From positions 62,001 to 126,000 of the forward strand of contig JAFKHH010000021.1 of the NCBI GenBank assembly GCA_017306865.1: a stretch of 64,000 bases of DNA, in the 5' to 3' direction. The notes beneath the pieces were generated by a model. That model saw only the letters and a program-made list of their open reading frames with translations. It was not told the origin of the DNA and searched no databases. The first letter of the stretch is position 1. Each line of letters starts with the position of its first letter. This stretch comes from Filimonas sp. Its GTDB lineage: Bacteria; Bacteroidota; Bacteroidia; Chitinophagales; Chitinophagaceae. Below, piece after piece: positions 36,801-45,269 of the stretch. A program made the translations under genes and the position numbers.

Positions 36801-36999
36801 GTTCCAGCGGTATTATCACACTATTGATCAGTGTAGTGGTGTTGGCACCGGGGTATGATGCGGATACCTGCACTGTTGGCGGCGCAATATTAGGATACTG
36901 TGCTACGGGCATTTTGCTTAACCCCATTACGCCAAGAAGCACAATGATTACGGAGATCACCGTACTTAGTACCGGCCTTTCTATGAACAGCTTTAACAT
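33850..36999 (-). CDS. RND multidrug efflux permease (HAE-1/AcrB type)
   Basis: Inner-membrane proton-driven pump, 1049 aa, full length for AcrB-like proteins. It starts MLKLFIERPVLSTVISVIIV (TM1). Two large periplasmic loops are present, and GIVVDDAIVVVE near 405-416 carries the Asp pair of the proton relay. Further marks are FLPVTFMGGSAGVFYKQFG and, in the second half, LIGLLAKNAILMVELS with the partner Lys. The C terminus GTLLGVFAIPALYVLFQ is typical. It starts 3 bp after the membrane fusion gene. Substrates are likely hydrophobic toxic compounds but cannot be specified. Confidence 0.96.
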   Translation of the reverse strand: MLKLFIERPVLSTVISVIIVLLGVMGLSKMPVAQYPNIAPPTVQVSASYPGANTTTLINSVIIPLEQQINGVEGMSYMTSTASNTGSASISVFFGVDTDPDQAAVDVQNRISTVLSKLPQAVTQAGVTVRKQQNSNVLIVGLYSANSQYDQKFLQNYAAINVVPQLQRVNGVGGANVFGGAMTYAMRLWLQPDKMASYGVLPADVTNALNAQNFNAAPGKIGDNGNQAFQYDLTYQGTLTQPQQFENIVIKTIGNGQYLYLKDIARIELGTQTYTSATTINGMPAVAIAVSQTPGSNAQDVIVGSQKVITAAATTFPSGVKSIELVNINNFLSESINKVIHTLVECFLLVFLVILIFLQDVRSTIIHGISVPVSIIGTFFFLYLLGYSLNLLTLFALVLAIGIVVDDAIVVVESVHSKLEHGYTSPRKASIDAMGEIAAAIVSITLVMASVFLPVTFMGGSAGVFYKQFGVTLAIAIMISALNALTLSPALAAMFLKPPKAHDESGKTSFLQKFKKGFNNTYDNIVNKYTTAVHGIAKRKWLAILIVLFFSGLFYTLIKSTPSSFVPAEDMGTIFVNVSLPAAATKERVQAVNRQLDSICHTIPQVMASMSTLGQNNLGGSGSSYGMLILRLTSWSQRPGVTDKDIILQLNKKIKSVQGASITLMQQPTITGFGNSGGFTFQVEDRGGHTINEFYAVTQNFLGSLNNRPEIQYAATAFNPNFPQYEVQVNVAKAENDGVSPSSILDVMNSFYGGSYISNFTQFGQQYQIIMQADTIYRGTLEQMNSIMIKNAKGGMTPISEYVNMKKVYGPSSVARFNMYNAIAVTGSPNDQISTGQAMLAIDDEAAKTLPPGYNVEYSGISKEEQNSGSQTIFIFLLSLCFVYLLLSALYESYILPLAVLLSLPIGLSGIFVFTWLFGVDNNIYIQISMIMLIGLLAKNAILMVELSLEQRKKGVSLMESAIAGARIRIRPILMTSLAFICGLLPLLFSTGVGANGNRSIGVGSIGGMLFGTLLGVFAIPALYVLFQGLQEKIKTNKYDENGELISSN

Positions 37000-37002
37000 A
37001 CG

Positions 37003-38157
37003 TTATTGATTATTGTTCCTATCCATACGGTTGAAAATACTATCCTGGTTAACAGTCATCGGTTTTATAACTGTGCTGTCGCGTATATTCAGCCCATTTA
37101 ATAAGATCCGGTCTCCGGGGTTAATGCCACTGGTGATAACGGTAAAATTTCCATCGTCTGTAGTAGAGGTGTTTACCAGCGTGCTTATTACCTTATTGCC
37201 GTCGATCAATTTGTACACAAAAGATTTGTCCTGTAGCTGGTAAATGGCTATTTGGGGAACAAGTAATGCGGAGTCGTCCGTTCGTGGAATGCGGACTGTT
37301 GCGCTTGCGCCGCTTTGTATAACACCCAGGGTATTGTGAAAGGCTGCTTTAAAAGTAGTGGTGCCGCTACCTGGGTCTATTGCGCCTCCGGCAGTCTGCA
37401 TAGTACCCTTTACAGGGTAGGTGCTGCCATTGGCTAAGACAAGTGTAAGAGGTGGTATGTGCGATATTTTTTCTGTCATTGTGGTGCCAGGCAAACGTTG
37501 CATCATGCCCAGCACTTGCTTTTCTGTAAGTGAGAAGTACGCGTATATGTTGCCGGTGTTAGATAGCGTAGTTAACGGGTCTGTATTGGTGCTATTGATC
37601 AGTGCGCCTACTTTGTAGGGAATAAGGCCGATGGTGCCATTCTGTGGGCTTTTAATATAGGTGTACCCCAGGTTGGTTTGTGCGTTGGCCAGTGTGGCAT
37701 TAGCCTGTGCCAGCGCGGCTTCTTCGGATTGTAAAGTGTACACGGCTGCATCTAACTGGTATTTGCTTACAATTTCATTTGCTACAAGCGGCTTCACTTT
37801 TTCTACATTCATTCGCGCCGTGTTTACATTTGCTTCTGCAATTTTTATAGCAGCTTTGGCTGTGAGAATGTCCTGGTCGTACTGGGGATTTTTTATTCTG
37901 AAGAGTAATTGCCCTTTCTGTACAGTAGCGCCTTCTTCTACATATATATTCTCCAGGTAGCCGGCTACCATGGGCCGGATCTCCACAATGTTTTCTCCCT
38001 GTACAGTGGCAGGGTGAGACCAATAAAACGTTACTTTTTGAGGTGTGACGGTTAATACCTGGAAGGCTGAAATTTCTTTGTCTTTTTTTACCTGTTTCTG
38101 TTTACAGGAGAGGATAAGTAAAGTGCCGGTTATGACTAGAATAATACTTGATTTCAT
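37003..38157 (-). CDS. RND periplasmic adaptor (membrane fusion protein)
   Basis: Lipoprotein adaptor linking permease and outer-membrane duct, 384 aa. The ATG at 38157 gives MKSSIILVITGTLLILSCKQK with lipidated Cys18; the longer frame adds 20 unlikely residues. The lipoyl-like half motifs VEIRPMVAGYLENIYVEEGATVQKGQLLFRI and LGYTYIKSPQNGTIGLIPYKVGALI bracket a coiled-coil hairpin at about 95-165. Beta-barrel and membrane-proximal domains follow, ending NGLNIRDSTVIKPMTVN. First gene of the three-gene efflux operon. No regulator gene is adjacent. Confidence 0.94.
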   Translation of the reverse strand: MKSSIILVITGTLLILSCKQKQVKKDKEISAFQVLTVTPQKVTFYWSHPATVQGENIVEIRPMVAGYLENIYVEEGATVQKGQLLFRIKNPQYDQDILTAKAAIKIAEANVNTARMNVEKVKPLVANEIVSKYQLDAAVYTLQSEEAALAQANATLANAQTNLGYTYIKSPQNGTIGLIPYKVGALINSTNTDPLTTLSNTGNIYAYFSLTEKQVLGMMQRLPGTTMTEKISHIPPLTLVLANGSTYPVKGTMQTAGGAIDPGSGTTTFKAAFHNTLGVIQSGASATVRIPRTDDSALLVPQIAIYQLQDKSFVYKLIDGNKVISTLVNTSTTDDGNFTVITSGINPGDRILLNGLNIRDSTVIKPMTVNQDSIFNRMDRNNNQ

Positions 38158-38740
38158 ATTGAAAAGTGTAAGGGGATGAAACCGAATACCAACCTGATGT
38201 TGTGTTAGCTGTATCAATTTATTACTTAATTATGGCTTTTATTGATTTGACCTCACGGTTTTAATATTTTTTTACATATTGAATGCCTGGGTTATGAAGC
38301 TAAAGAAAAGGTATCTCCACGGCACCATTATCCGGGTAAGATGTGCTGCATGACAGCTATTTATATCAGCGGCTAATGTCAAGAAAACACACAAAGTGAT
38401 AAAAGGTTTATAGACGGGTCTTAAATCTTCAACCGGGAGGTGCAGATCTTCTGAGAGATGTGAAAGCATGTAGCTGAGGTTATTTCTTATGCCTTGCTGT
38501 ATAATCAAGAGTTGTGTTTCCTGGTCTTCTTTGGTATTCTTAACCTCATAGGGAGGCCTGTAGTTTTGTAACTAAAATGACAGCAGGTAAAACCCGCTGC
38601 CTCGAATGATAAATTAGTATAGCCGTTGAATGACTGACTACCATATCCATCAGTAGTTACCAGGCTTATTGCATTCGTCTATAGTTGTACAGCGCTAGTC
38701 TTGCTAATGATATGGCAAGTCATAAATCTCACTTCGCTGT

Positions 38741-38766
38741 TCGACATGTTCCGAAGGGCATGTCGA
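38741..38766. repeat. Hairpin repeat TCGACATG...CATGTCGA
   Basis: An 8-bp perfect stem around TTCCGAAGGG. A second copy with weaker stem, GCATGTTCCGAAGGGCATGC, lies at about 38975-38994. Part of the repeat mosaic that fills 38158-39282, where no convincing gene is found. Confidence 0.65.
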
Positions 38767-38816
38767 GCCTGGATGAGACGGATTTGTAAGCCGTGTCTTC
38801 ACACATCGGTAGGTAA

Positions 38817-38840
38817 CTGGTTCGTGAGGACACGAACCAG
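38817..38840. repeat. Perfect hairpin CTGGTTCGTG-AGGA-CACGAACCAG
   Basis: A 10-bp perfect stem with a 4-nt loop between the TCGACATG hairpin and the MITE-like element. No U-run follows, so it is not an ordinary terminator. Confidence 0.6.
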
Positions 38841-38848
38841 GGCGACAG

Positions 38849-38981
38849 GAATGCCATTAAGCTAAGAGTGGGCCACTTTCAAAAAGCATATTTCTGACTA
38901 TGGCTGCACTTAAAAAGTGGCCCACTCTAGCGCTTCATTTTTAAGTCCGTTTAATTTAATGGCGCCGTTGCCTAGCATGTT
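38849..38981. mobile_element. MITE-like element related to the 128-bp family
   Basis: The left end GGAATGCCATTAAGCTAAG resembles the GGCAATGCCATTAAGTTAA terminus of the MITEs at 16.4 and 20.5 kb. The right end TTAATTTAATGGCGCCGTTGCC is a weaker inverted match. Inside, AGAGTGGGCCACTTT (38865-38879) and AAAGTGGCCCACTCT (38914-38928) form a 15-bp perfect stem. Length is about 133 bp. Clear target duplications are not visible, so it is an older or different subfamily. Confidence 0.5.
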
Positions 38982-39016
38982 CCGAAGGGCATGCCGAAAC
39001 CTGTGTATTCGGGAAA

Positions 39017-39108
39017 CTACCGATATCTGATCCCTACTGGATTATAGCCCGATTCTATAAAAGCTTTGTATTTGAAATGCAGATCCCGTAGGGATCAGAT
39101 ATCGGTAG
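39017..39108. repeat. 92-bp inverted repeat with 21-bp perfect arms
   Basis: The left arm at 39017-39037 (starting CTACCGATATCTGATCC) is the exact reverse complement of the right arm at 39088-39108 (ending ATATCGGTAG). The 50-nt loop carries AGATCCC, a second partial pairing. It looks like a small mobile or palindromic intergenic element. Confidence 0.7.
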
Positions 39109-39282
39109 CATATATTTTATCTGGGTCTTTTGCATGCCGTAGGTATGCAACCTTGTTATGAAAGATGTGGGTACACAGTAGGGTCAGAGACCATGATGAT
39201 TCTTGTGGGGGACGATGAACGGAGCGTCGCAAGGGACGGTTAATCATAGCGGTGGGGTCGGGATAAAAAATGGCTGGGGCAT

Positions 39283-39323
39283 AAAAAAAACGTGTGGAAA
39301 TAGTCAAAGACCGTTTCCACACG
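39283..39323 (-). terminator. Intrinsic terminator of the histone-like gene
   Basis: On the minus strand CGTGTGGAAA and TTTCCACACG form a 10-bp stem followed by eight U residues (39283-39290). It lies 27 bp past the stop of the lysine-rich gene. Confidence 0.88.
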
Positions 39324-39349
39324 ACATAAAGGATGGGTTAGTAAGTATG

Positions 39350-39661
39350 CTATTTTTTTGCTGCTTTCTTTTTTGCAGGTGATTTTTTAGCCGGGCTTTT
39401 CTTTGCTGTAGCTCTTTTGGCCGGTGCTGCCACTTCTTTTTTAGCCGGAGCTGGTGGTGGAGTAGCTGCAGTTTGCCCGCTGCCTGTAGCAGTAAAGCCT
39501 TCACTTAGGATCTTTACAGCTTTTTTTAGCCTATGTTCAAATTTCTTATCGCCAAGCGCTGCTTTCAGGTGAGGCAGGGCGTTTGCCACTAGGGTGCTTA
39601 TCTGTTTACGGGCTTCTTTTTTGGTGGGTGTCACTGGTTGTTTTGTAGGTTTATCAGCCAT
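39350..39661 (-). CDS. Histone H1-like lysine/alanine/proline-rich DNA-binding protein
   Basis: Small basic protein, 103 aa. Residues 1-53 form a charged helical head (KKEARKQISTLVANALPHLKAALGDKKFEHRLKKAVKILSEGF). A low-complexity tail follows, with PPPAPAKKEVAAPAKRA and then tandem KKSPAKKSPAKKKAAKK. Such SPAKK/AAKK tails bind the DNA minor groove or backbone in H1-like bacterial proteins, so a nucleoid-compaction role is inferred. It is single-gene, with its own strong terminator. The tail repeats are prone to length change between strains. A ribosome- or RNA-associated role is the main alternative. Confidence 0.7.
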   Translation of the reverse strand: MADKPTKQPVTPTKKEARKQISTLVANALPHLKAALGDKKFEHRLKKAVKILSEGFTATGSGQTAATPPPAPAKKEVAAPAKRATAKKSPAKKSPAKKKAAKK

Positions 39662-39957
39662 ATAATTATGATTAATGAAAAAATGATAACACTAATTTAA
39701 TATTAAAGTTTATCACCGAATGTTAAGTTTTATTAGCGAAGGCTGACCGGGGTCGATAAGCCTGTAAGAAACCGGCGAATATTTTTTACGCTAATGGATG
39801 TCTTTGGGAGCAAATGCCGGGTTTCCTGCCTTAACTATAAAATAATATTTTCTACGGATTTTGATCGGTCTAAATGCGGAAATTGTTCGTGCAAACTGCG
39901 GCCTTTTTTTTCAACACGGTGTGTATATTGTTTTTACCTATTCTATCTTCTGCGTAA

Positions 39958-39965
39958 TACCTTTG
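39958..39965 (+). promoter_or_regulatory. -7 promoter box TACCTTTG before the riboswitch
   Basis: Exact match to the Bacteroidota TAnnTTTG -7 consensus. It sits about 20 bp before the first paired region of the cobalamin riboswitch. A clear -33 TTTG is not seen at the ideal distance. Confidence 0.6.
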
Positions 39966-39984
39966 ACCTAGTCATTTGGTTCTT

Positions 39985-40215
39985 GGGTGGATAACTCTAT
40001 CCGCCAGGATGAAAAGGGAAACCGGTGCGATTCCGGTGCTATCCCCGTAGCTGTAATCCTTATACTAATTAAGTCAGAGTTGCCGCCAAACCCGGTAACG
40101 GGAGTAACGGACAAGATGTCTGACCGGAGTTTTCGGAACTACAAAACCACTGTTCCGGTATGCCCGGAATGGGAAGGTGTCTGAAAACAGGAAAGCCAGA
40201 AGACCTGCCAATATG
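39985..40215 (+). ncRNA. Cobalamin (B12) riboswitch
   Basis: Adenosylcobalamin-type aptamer in the leader of nrdBA. GGTGGATAACTCTATCCGCC forms the first stem. The conserved core AAAAGGGAAACCGGTGCGA, then TTCCGGTGCTATCCCCGTAG and CTGTAATCC, follows the AAGGGAA-CCGGTG-TCCGG-CCCCG-CTGT pattern of the family. The B12 box is AAAGCCAGAAGACCTGCC at about 40192-40209. The 3' part leads straight to a terminator hairpin. High cobalamin should switch off transcription of the B12-independent reductase. Confidence 0.92.
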
Positions 40216-40250
40216 ACGACAGTAACTGTGGCCTTCGGAGGAAAGGCAAG

Positions 40251-40292
40251 GGCGTTATACACAAGTTGTAAAAACCTGTATAGGCCTTTTTT
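40251..40292 (+). terminator. Riboswitch expression-platform terminator
   Basis: GGC-G-TTATACA (40251-40261) pairs with TGTATAG-GCC (40277-40286) with one bulged G and one G-U, directly followed by TTTTTT. It ends 45 bp before the nrdB start. This indicates control by premature termination rather than by start-site masking. Confidence 0.75.
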
Positions 40293-40337
40293 GCTCCGGT
40301 GGGTACGAATGAAATCACTAAACAAAACGCGTTGGTA

Positions 40338-41309
40338 ATGGAGAATGAATTGCTTTTAAAAGAGAACAAAGACAGGTTTGTTCTGTTGCCCATCAACTAC
40401 CCGAGAGTGTGGGAAATGTATAAAAAGCACGAAGCCAGTTTCTGGACTGCTGAGGAAATAGACCTGAGCGGCGATCTGAAGGACTGGGCTGCTTTGAATG
40501 ATGGCGAAAGGCATTTCATTTCGCATGTACTGGCCTTCTTTGCAGCGAGCGATGGTATTGTAAACGAAAACCTGGCAGTGAACTTCATGAGTGAGGTACA
40601 GTTGCCGGAAGCGCGCTGTTTTTACGGTTTCCAGATCATGATGGAAAACATCCATTCTGAAACATACGCATTGCTGATCGATACTTACGTAAAAGATCCG
40701 GCGGAAAAGAACCGCCTGTTCCACGCTATAGATACGGTGCCGGCTGTAAAGAAAAAAGCAGAGTGGGCTTTGCGCTGGATTGAGAATGGCAACTTCGCAG
40801 AACGCCTGGTGGCATTTGCTGCGGTAGAAGGCATTTTCTTCAGTGGTAGCTTCTGTTCTATTTTCTGGATGAAAAAGCGTGGCCTGATGCCGGGTCTGAC
40901 ATTCAGCAATGAACTGATCAGCCGTGACGAGGGTTTGCATTGCGAATTTGCCTGTTTGCTATATAGCATGCTTGAAAATAAATTGTCGCAGGAGGAAGTA
41001 TATTCTATCATCGGCGACGCGATCACGATCGAAAAAGAATTTATTACAGACGCATTGCCTGTAGACCTGATCGGTATGAACGCTAAACTGATGCAACAGT
41101 ACATTGAGTTTGTTGCAGACAGGTGGCTGGGGGAGCTGGGTTATCCTAAAATGTTTAACACAGCAAATCCATTTGACTTTATGGAGATGATTTCCCTGCA
41201 GGGCAAAACTAACTTCTTTGAAAAGAGAGTAGGAGATTACCAAAAAGCGGGCGTAATGTCTTCTAATAATAAAGAAGCTCAGTCTTTCTCACTTGACGAA
41301 GACTTCTAA
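40338..41309 (+). CDS. nrdB: Class I ribonucleotide reductase beta subunit
   Basis: Radical-generating subunit, 323 aa from the ATG at 40338 ([14 protein letters not shown]). An in-frame GTG at 40299 would add 13 residues and lies just after the terminator. The signature is of the eukaryote-like class Ia R2 type: [11 protein letters not shown] (metal-ligand Asp72), EARCFYGFQ (Glu91) and [10 protein letters not shown] with Glu103, His106 and the radical Tyr at 110. [17 protein letters not shown] near 195 gives the later Glu and His ligands. The C-terminal FSLDEDF is the tail that docks in NrdA. Provides dNTPs aerobically. Under B12 riboswitch control. Confidence 0.96.
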   Translation: MENELLLKENKDRFVLLPINYPRVWEMYKKHEASFWTAEEIDLSGDLKDWAALNDGERHFISHVLAFFAASDGIVNENLAVNFMSEVQLPEARCFYGFQIMMENIHSETYALLIDTYVKDPAEKNRLFHAIDTVPAVKKKAEWALRWIENGNFAERLVAFAAVEGIFFSGSFCSIFWMKKRGLMPGLTFSNELISRDEGLHCEFACLLYSMLENKLSQEEVYSIIGDAITIEKEFITDALPVDLIGMNAKLMQQYIEFVADRWLGELGYPKMFNTANPFDFMEMISLQGKTNFFEKRVGDYQKAGVMSSNNKEAQSFSLDEDF

Positions 41310-41313
41310 ATAT

Positions 41314-41354
41314 AGTTTCCATGTTTCACAATTTCATTATGAAACATGGAAACT
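41314..41354 (+). promoter_or_regulatory. 15-bp perfect inverted repeat between nrdB and nrdA
   Basis: AGTTTCCATGTTTCA (41314-41328) and TGAAACATGGAAACT (41340-41354) form a perfect stem with an 11-nt loop, 4 bp after the nrdB stop and 73 bp before nrdA. No U-run follows, so it is more likely an mRNA processing or stability element, or a protein-binding palindrome. Confidence 0.6.
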
Positions 41355-41427
41355 TCTGAAACAACCAAATCCAATTGCTATAAGAACTATGAACTAACAT
41401 TAACTAACCAATTTTAAATTCTGTGCC

Positions 41428-43824
41428 ATGTTTGTAATTAAAAGAAAAGGAAACAAGGAGAGCGTAAAATTTGATAAGATCACGGCTCGTATTCAGAAGC
41501 TATCTTACGGGTTAAGCCCGTTGGTGGATGTGATTGATGTAGCTAAGAAAGTGGTGGAAGGTATTTACGATGGCGTTACAACGACGGAACTGGATAACCT
41601 GGCAGCGGAAACAGCCGCATCACTTACGATAAAACACCCGGATTATGCACTGCTGGCATCACGCATAGCTGTGAGCAACCTGCATAAAAACACGATCAAG
41701 TCTTTCTCTGAAACAATGGAGTTGTTGTACAACTATATTGATCCGGCTTCAGGCAAGTTGTTGCCTTTGCTGGCTGATGATGTGATGGAAGTGATAAGGG
41801 CAAATGCTGAATTGCTGGATAGCAGTATTATATATGACCGTGATTTCGGTTTTGACTACTTCGGTTTTAAAACACTGGAGAAATCTTACCTGCTGCGTAC
41901 AAATGGTAAAGTGGCTGAAAGGCCGCAACACATGTACATGCGCGTGGCAATCGGTATTCATAAAGACGATGTGGAGAGTGCGATCAAAACATACAACCTG
42001 ATGAGTGAACGTTGGTTTACACATGCTACGCCAACTCTGTTCAACGCGGGTACGCCAAAACCACAGATGTCATCCTGCTTCCTGCTGACAATGAAAGAGG
42101 ATAGCATAGATGGTATCTACGACACACTGAAACAAACAGCTAAGATATCTCAGAGCGCAGGCGGTATAGGCCTGGCTATTCATAACGTACGTGCTACAGG
42201 TAGCTATATCGGCGGTACAAATGGTACAAGTAACGGTATAGTGCCAATGCTGCGTGTATTTAACGACACTGCCCGCTATGTAGACCAGGGTGGTGGCAAA
42301 CGTAAAGGCGCATTTGCCGTATATCTTGAGCCGTGGCATGCGGATGTGTTCGAGTTCCTGGACCTGAGAAAGAATCACGGTAAAGAAGAACTGAGAGCGC
42401 GCGACCTGTTCTATGCGTTGTGGATCTGCGACCTGTTTATGCAACGTGTAGAGGAAAACGGCGAGTGGAGCCTGTTTTGCCCGAACGAAGCACCGGGTTT
42501 GCATGAATGCTTTGGTGATGAGTTTGAAGCATTATATACGAGATACGAAAAAGAAGGCCGCGCACGTAAAACGATCAAGGCGCAGGACCTGTGGTTTGCA
42601 ATACTGGACTCACAGATAGAAACAGGTACGCCATACTTGTTGTACAAAGATGCTGCTAACAAGAAAAGTAACCAGCAAAACCTGGGTACGATCAAGAGTA
42701 GTAACCTGTGTACAGAGATCATAGAATATACCAGCCCTGATGAGGTAGCGGTATGTAACCTTGCATCTCTTGCATTACCTCGCTTTGTACAGGATGACAA
42801 ATTTGATTTTGAAAAACTGTATGAAGTAACGTATGAGGTAACTAAGAACCTGAATAAGATCATTGACTTTAACTACTATCCTGTAGAAGAGGCGCGTAAC
42901 TCAAACATGCGTCACAGACCAATCGGGTTAGGTGTACAAGGCCTGGCGGATGTATTCATCCTGATGCGTCTTCCGTTTGAAAGTGACCTGGCAAAAATGT
43001 TGAACAAAAACATTTTTGAAACGATCTATTTTGCAGCTATGACTGCAAGTAATGACCTTGCTAAGGTGCATGGTGCATACGAAACATTTGCAGGTTCTCC
43101 TTTGTCACAGGGTAAATTCCAGTTTGACCTGTGGGGACAGTCTGCATCTGAAAGATACGATTGGGATGCATTGAGGCAGAGTGTGATCAAACACGGTGTG
43201 CGTAACTCACTGCTGGTGGCGCCAATGCCTACTGCATCTACATCACAGATCCTGGGTAATAACGAATGTTTTGAGCCATACACTTCTAATATTTATACAA
43301 GACGTGTATTGAGCGGCGAGTTCATCATTGTAAATAAACATTTGCTGAAGGACCTTGTAAACCTGAAGCTGTGGAATAATACAATGAAGAATAACATCAT
43401 TGCTGCAAATGGTTCTATTCAGCACATAGATGAGATACCTGCTGATATTAAAGAACTGTACAAAACAGTTTGGGAGATCAAACAGCGTAACCTGATCGAT
43501 ATGGCTGCGGACAGAGGTGCATACATCTGCCAGTCTCAGTCACTGAATCTCTTTGTAGATAGCCCTACAGCTTCCAAACTTACCTCTATGCACTTTTATG
43601 CATGGAAGAAAGGCCTGAAAACAGGTATGTATTACCTGCGTACGCAAGCTGCAACGCAAGCTGTACAGTTTACTGTAGAGAAACAAGGCAGTAAAGAAAT
43701 GGAGCCTGTAATACCGGTAGCAAACACCAGTGCAGAAGATAGTAAAGTAATAGAGGACATAGAGCCAACTATTACCGGTGAGGTATGCAGAATGGAAGAA
43801 GGCTGCGTAGTTTGTGGCTCATAA
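41428..43824 (+). CDS. nrdA: Class I ribonucleotide reductase alpha subunit
   Basis: Catalytic subunit reducing ribonucleoside diphosphates, 798 aa. An ATP-cone at about 1-90 ([28 protein letters not shown]) gives overall activity control. Active-site signatures are MSSCFLLTM with the first redox Cys, [13 protein letters not shown] with the Asn/Cys/Glu set, [27 protein letters not shown], and the radical-relay tyrosines in [11 protein letters not shown]. The C terminus EEGCVVCGS carries the CxxC pair that passes electrons from thioredoxin. It follows nrdB by 118 bp holding an inverted repeat. Same riboswitch-controlled transcript, closed by a terminator. Confidence 0.97.
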   Translation: MFVIKRKGNKESVKFDKITARIQKLSYGLSPLVDVIDVAKKVVEGIYDGVTTTELDNLAAETAASLTIKHPDYALLASRIAVSNLHKNTIKSFSETMELLYNYIDPASGKLLPLLADDVMEVIRANAELLDSSIIYDRDFGFDYFGFKTLEKSYLLRTNGKVAERPQHMYMRVAIGIHKDDVESAIKTYNLMSERWFTHATPTLFNAGTPKPQMSSCFLLTMKEDSIDGIYDTLKQTAKISQSAGGIGLAIHNVRATGSYIGGTNGTSNGIVPMLRVFNDTARYVDQGGGKRKGAFAVYLEPWHADVFEFLDLRKNHGKEELRARDLFYALWICDLFMQRVEENGEWSLFCPNEAPGLHECFGDEFEALYTRYEKEGRARKTIKAQDLWFAILDSQIETGTPYLLYKDAANKKSNQQNLGTIKSSNLCTEIIEYTSPDEVAVCNLASLALPRFVQDDKFDFEKLYEVTYEVTKNLNKIIDFNYYPVEEARNSNMRHRPIGLGVQGLADVFILMRLPFESDLAKMLNKNIFETIYFAAMTASNDLAKVHGAYETFAGSPLSQGKFQFDLWGQSASERYDWDALRQSVIKHGVRNSLLVAPMPTASTSQILGNNECFEPYTSNIYTRRVLSGEFIIVNKHLLKDLVNLKLWNNTMKNNIIAANGSIQHIDEIPADIKELYKTVWEIKQRNLIDMAADRGAYICQSQSLNLFVDSPTASKLTSMHFYAWKKGLKTGMYYLRTQAATQAVQFTVEKQGSKEMEPVIPVANTSAEDSKVIEDIEPTITGEVCRMEEGCVVCGS

Positions 43825-43854
43825 ATAGTGTATATATGCTCTAAATAGAGATAA

Positions 43855-43888
43855 CCCAGGCAATTTCGAAGAGATGCCTGGGTTTTTT
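43855..43888 (+). terminator. Intrinsic terminator of nrdBA
   Basis: CCCAGGCA (43855-43862) pairs with TGCCTGGG (43875-43882), extended by AA/TT, followed by six T residues. The rest of the gap to 44148 is AT-rich with no gene seen. Confidence 0.9.
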
Positions 43889-44148
43889 ATTAGAGATGAT
43901 TGTGGATTTTTGTTTAAGTATGCCATGTTTTTTCTATTATAGGTTTAGACAACCTAACTTTTTTTAAGATTTTCTAAACAAAATTTCAACTCTTGCTGTT
44001 ATAGCTCTACATAGTTGTAACTATCGCACTTTCTCCCCTTACGCAGTTACGTCTATCTCTATGTGAGAACACTCTAGTCCGCCTATGTTTACTATTATGT
44101 AATCTGAGATTTTATCCTATTTCATTGGAAAAGCAAAAAAGCTAAGGC

Positions 44149-45234
44149 ATGCGTGTACTTATCCGTCAGCGTAAAGCCATGGCAGTATGCTTTGTTGTAA
44201 TGCTAGGTGTATGTATTAATACACAGGCACAAACTGTGTCCCGTAAGCCTTTGGGTGATAGAAATAAGGCTTACTTCGACAGTTTGAGAAAGATGAATTA
44301 CAACTACGTACTGCCGGCATGGGGCAAACGTGTTTACAAAAAGGGGTTTGATATACCTTATCCATTGGGTATAATGGTCAACTATTTTTATGGTAAGCAG
44401 AATATACTGATCAGTAATATGAGCATAGGGATATCTACGCCGGATAAGACATTGCCCCCCGTAAATGTAGACAACTTTGTAAAGTTTAAAAGTGTACAGG
44501 CAATAGCTCAGAATGTAAACATAAGAGCCGATGCATACGTACTTCCTTTTCTGAATGTGTATGGCATGTTTAACTATTTCCCCAAAGCAAAAACAGAGGT
44601 AGAACTGTCTGCACCTGTATCGCTGACATCCAGCGCTACACAATCCGGCTACGCGTATGGATTTGGGGTAATGGGGGCCGGTGGATTTGGCCCGGTGTGG
44701 GTACAGGCAGACTTCAATGTAACGTGGGCTAAGATGGAGCTGCTAAGTAACAAGGTGTTTACGACTATTATGGGTTTCCGTATGGGACATACGTTCCCGC
44801 TGGGTAACAATCCGCAACAAAATATAGCTGTATGGATAGGTACAATGGGGCTTTCTGTTAATGCAGAAACGAAGGGCGAAGTGTATTTGAAAGATGTATT
44901 ACCGGATGTGCCGCAATCGAAAATAGATGAGATAAAACAGAGCTATGGTAACTGGTATAACAATCAGCCTGCAGTGAAAAAGGCAGTGGTAGACAGGATA
45001 ATGCAGGCATTGCAGGATAGGGTGAATGGAAATAATATAGACGATGTAAAGATCATTTATGAAATGGACAAAAGACCTGAGCAAAAGTGGGCGGGGCTGG
45101 TAGGTGTGCAATACCAGATGAACAAGCGCTGGCAGTTGAGAACAGAGGCAAATATAGTAGGGAACAGGTCGTCTATAATGGCGTCTATCAATTACCGGTT
45201 TCTTGGGTTTAAAAGAAAACAAAAAGGAACATAA
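44149..45234 (+). CDS. Exported protein, probable outer-membrane beta-barrel
   Basis: A 361-aa protein with signal peptide MRVLIRQRKAMAVCFVVMLGVCINTQAQ. Mature sequence has alternating aromatic strands and Gly-rich turns (SGYAYGFGVMGAGGFGPVWVQADFNVTWAKM, KVFTTIMGFRMGHTFPLG). A helical insert DVPQSKIDEIKQSYGNWYNNQPAVKKAVVDRIMQAL lies near 265-300. It ends with barrel strands (WQLRTEANIVGNRSSIMASINYRFLGF). The stop lies 2 bp before the longest frame of the next gene and 35 bp before its ATG, so they form a pair with the BamA-like barrel. Family not named with certainty. Confidence 0.75.
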   Translation: MRVLIRQRKAMAVCFVVMLGVCINTQAQTVSRKPLGDRNKAYFDSLRKMNYNYVLPAWGKRVYKKGFDIPYPLGIMVNYFYGKQNILISNMSIGISTPDKTLPPVNVDNFVKFKSVQAIAQNVNIRADAYVLPFLNVYGMFNYFPKAKTEVELSAPVSLTSSATQSGYAYGFGVMGAGGFGPVWVQADFNVTWAKMELLSNKVFTTIMGFRMGHTFPLGNNPQQNIAVWIGTMGLSVNAETKGEVYLKDVLPDVPQSKIDEIKQSYGNWYNNQPAVKKAVVDRIMQALQDRVNGNNIDDVKIIYEMDKRPEQKWAGLVGVQYQMNKRWQLRTEANIVGNRSSIMASINYRFLGFKRKQKGT

Positions 45235-45269
45235 TCTTGGCAACGAATAAATTTTTAACTGTGGGAGAA

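Noticed and set aside
38272-38508. 78-codon minus-strand frame upstream of the efflux operon
   Set aside because: It starts only at TTG with a stop a little further upstream and has no recognised domain. It could be a regulator remnant but is not supported.
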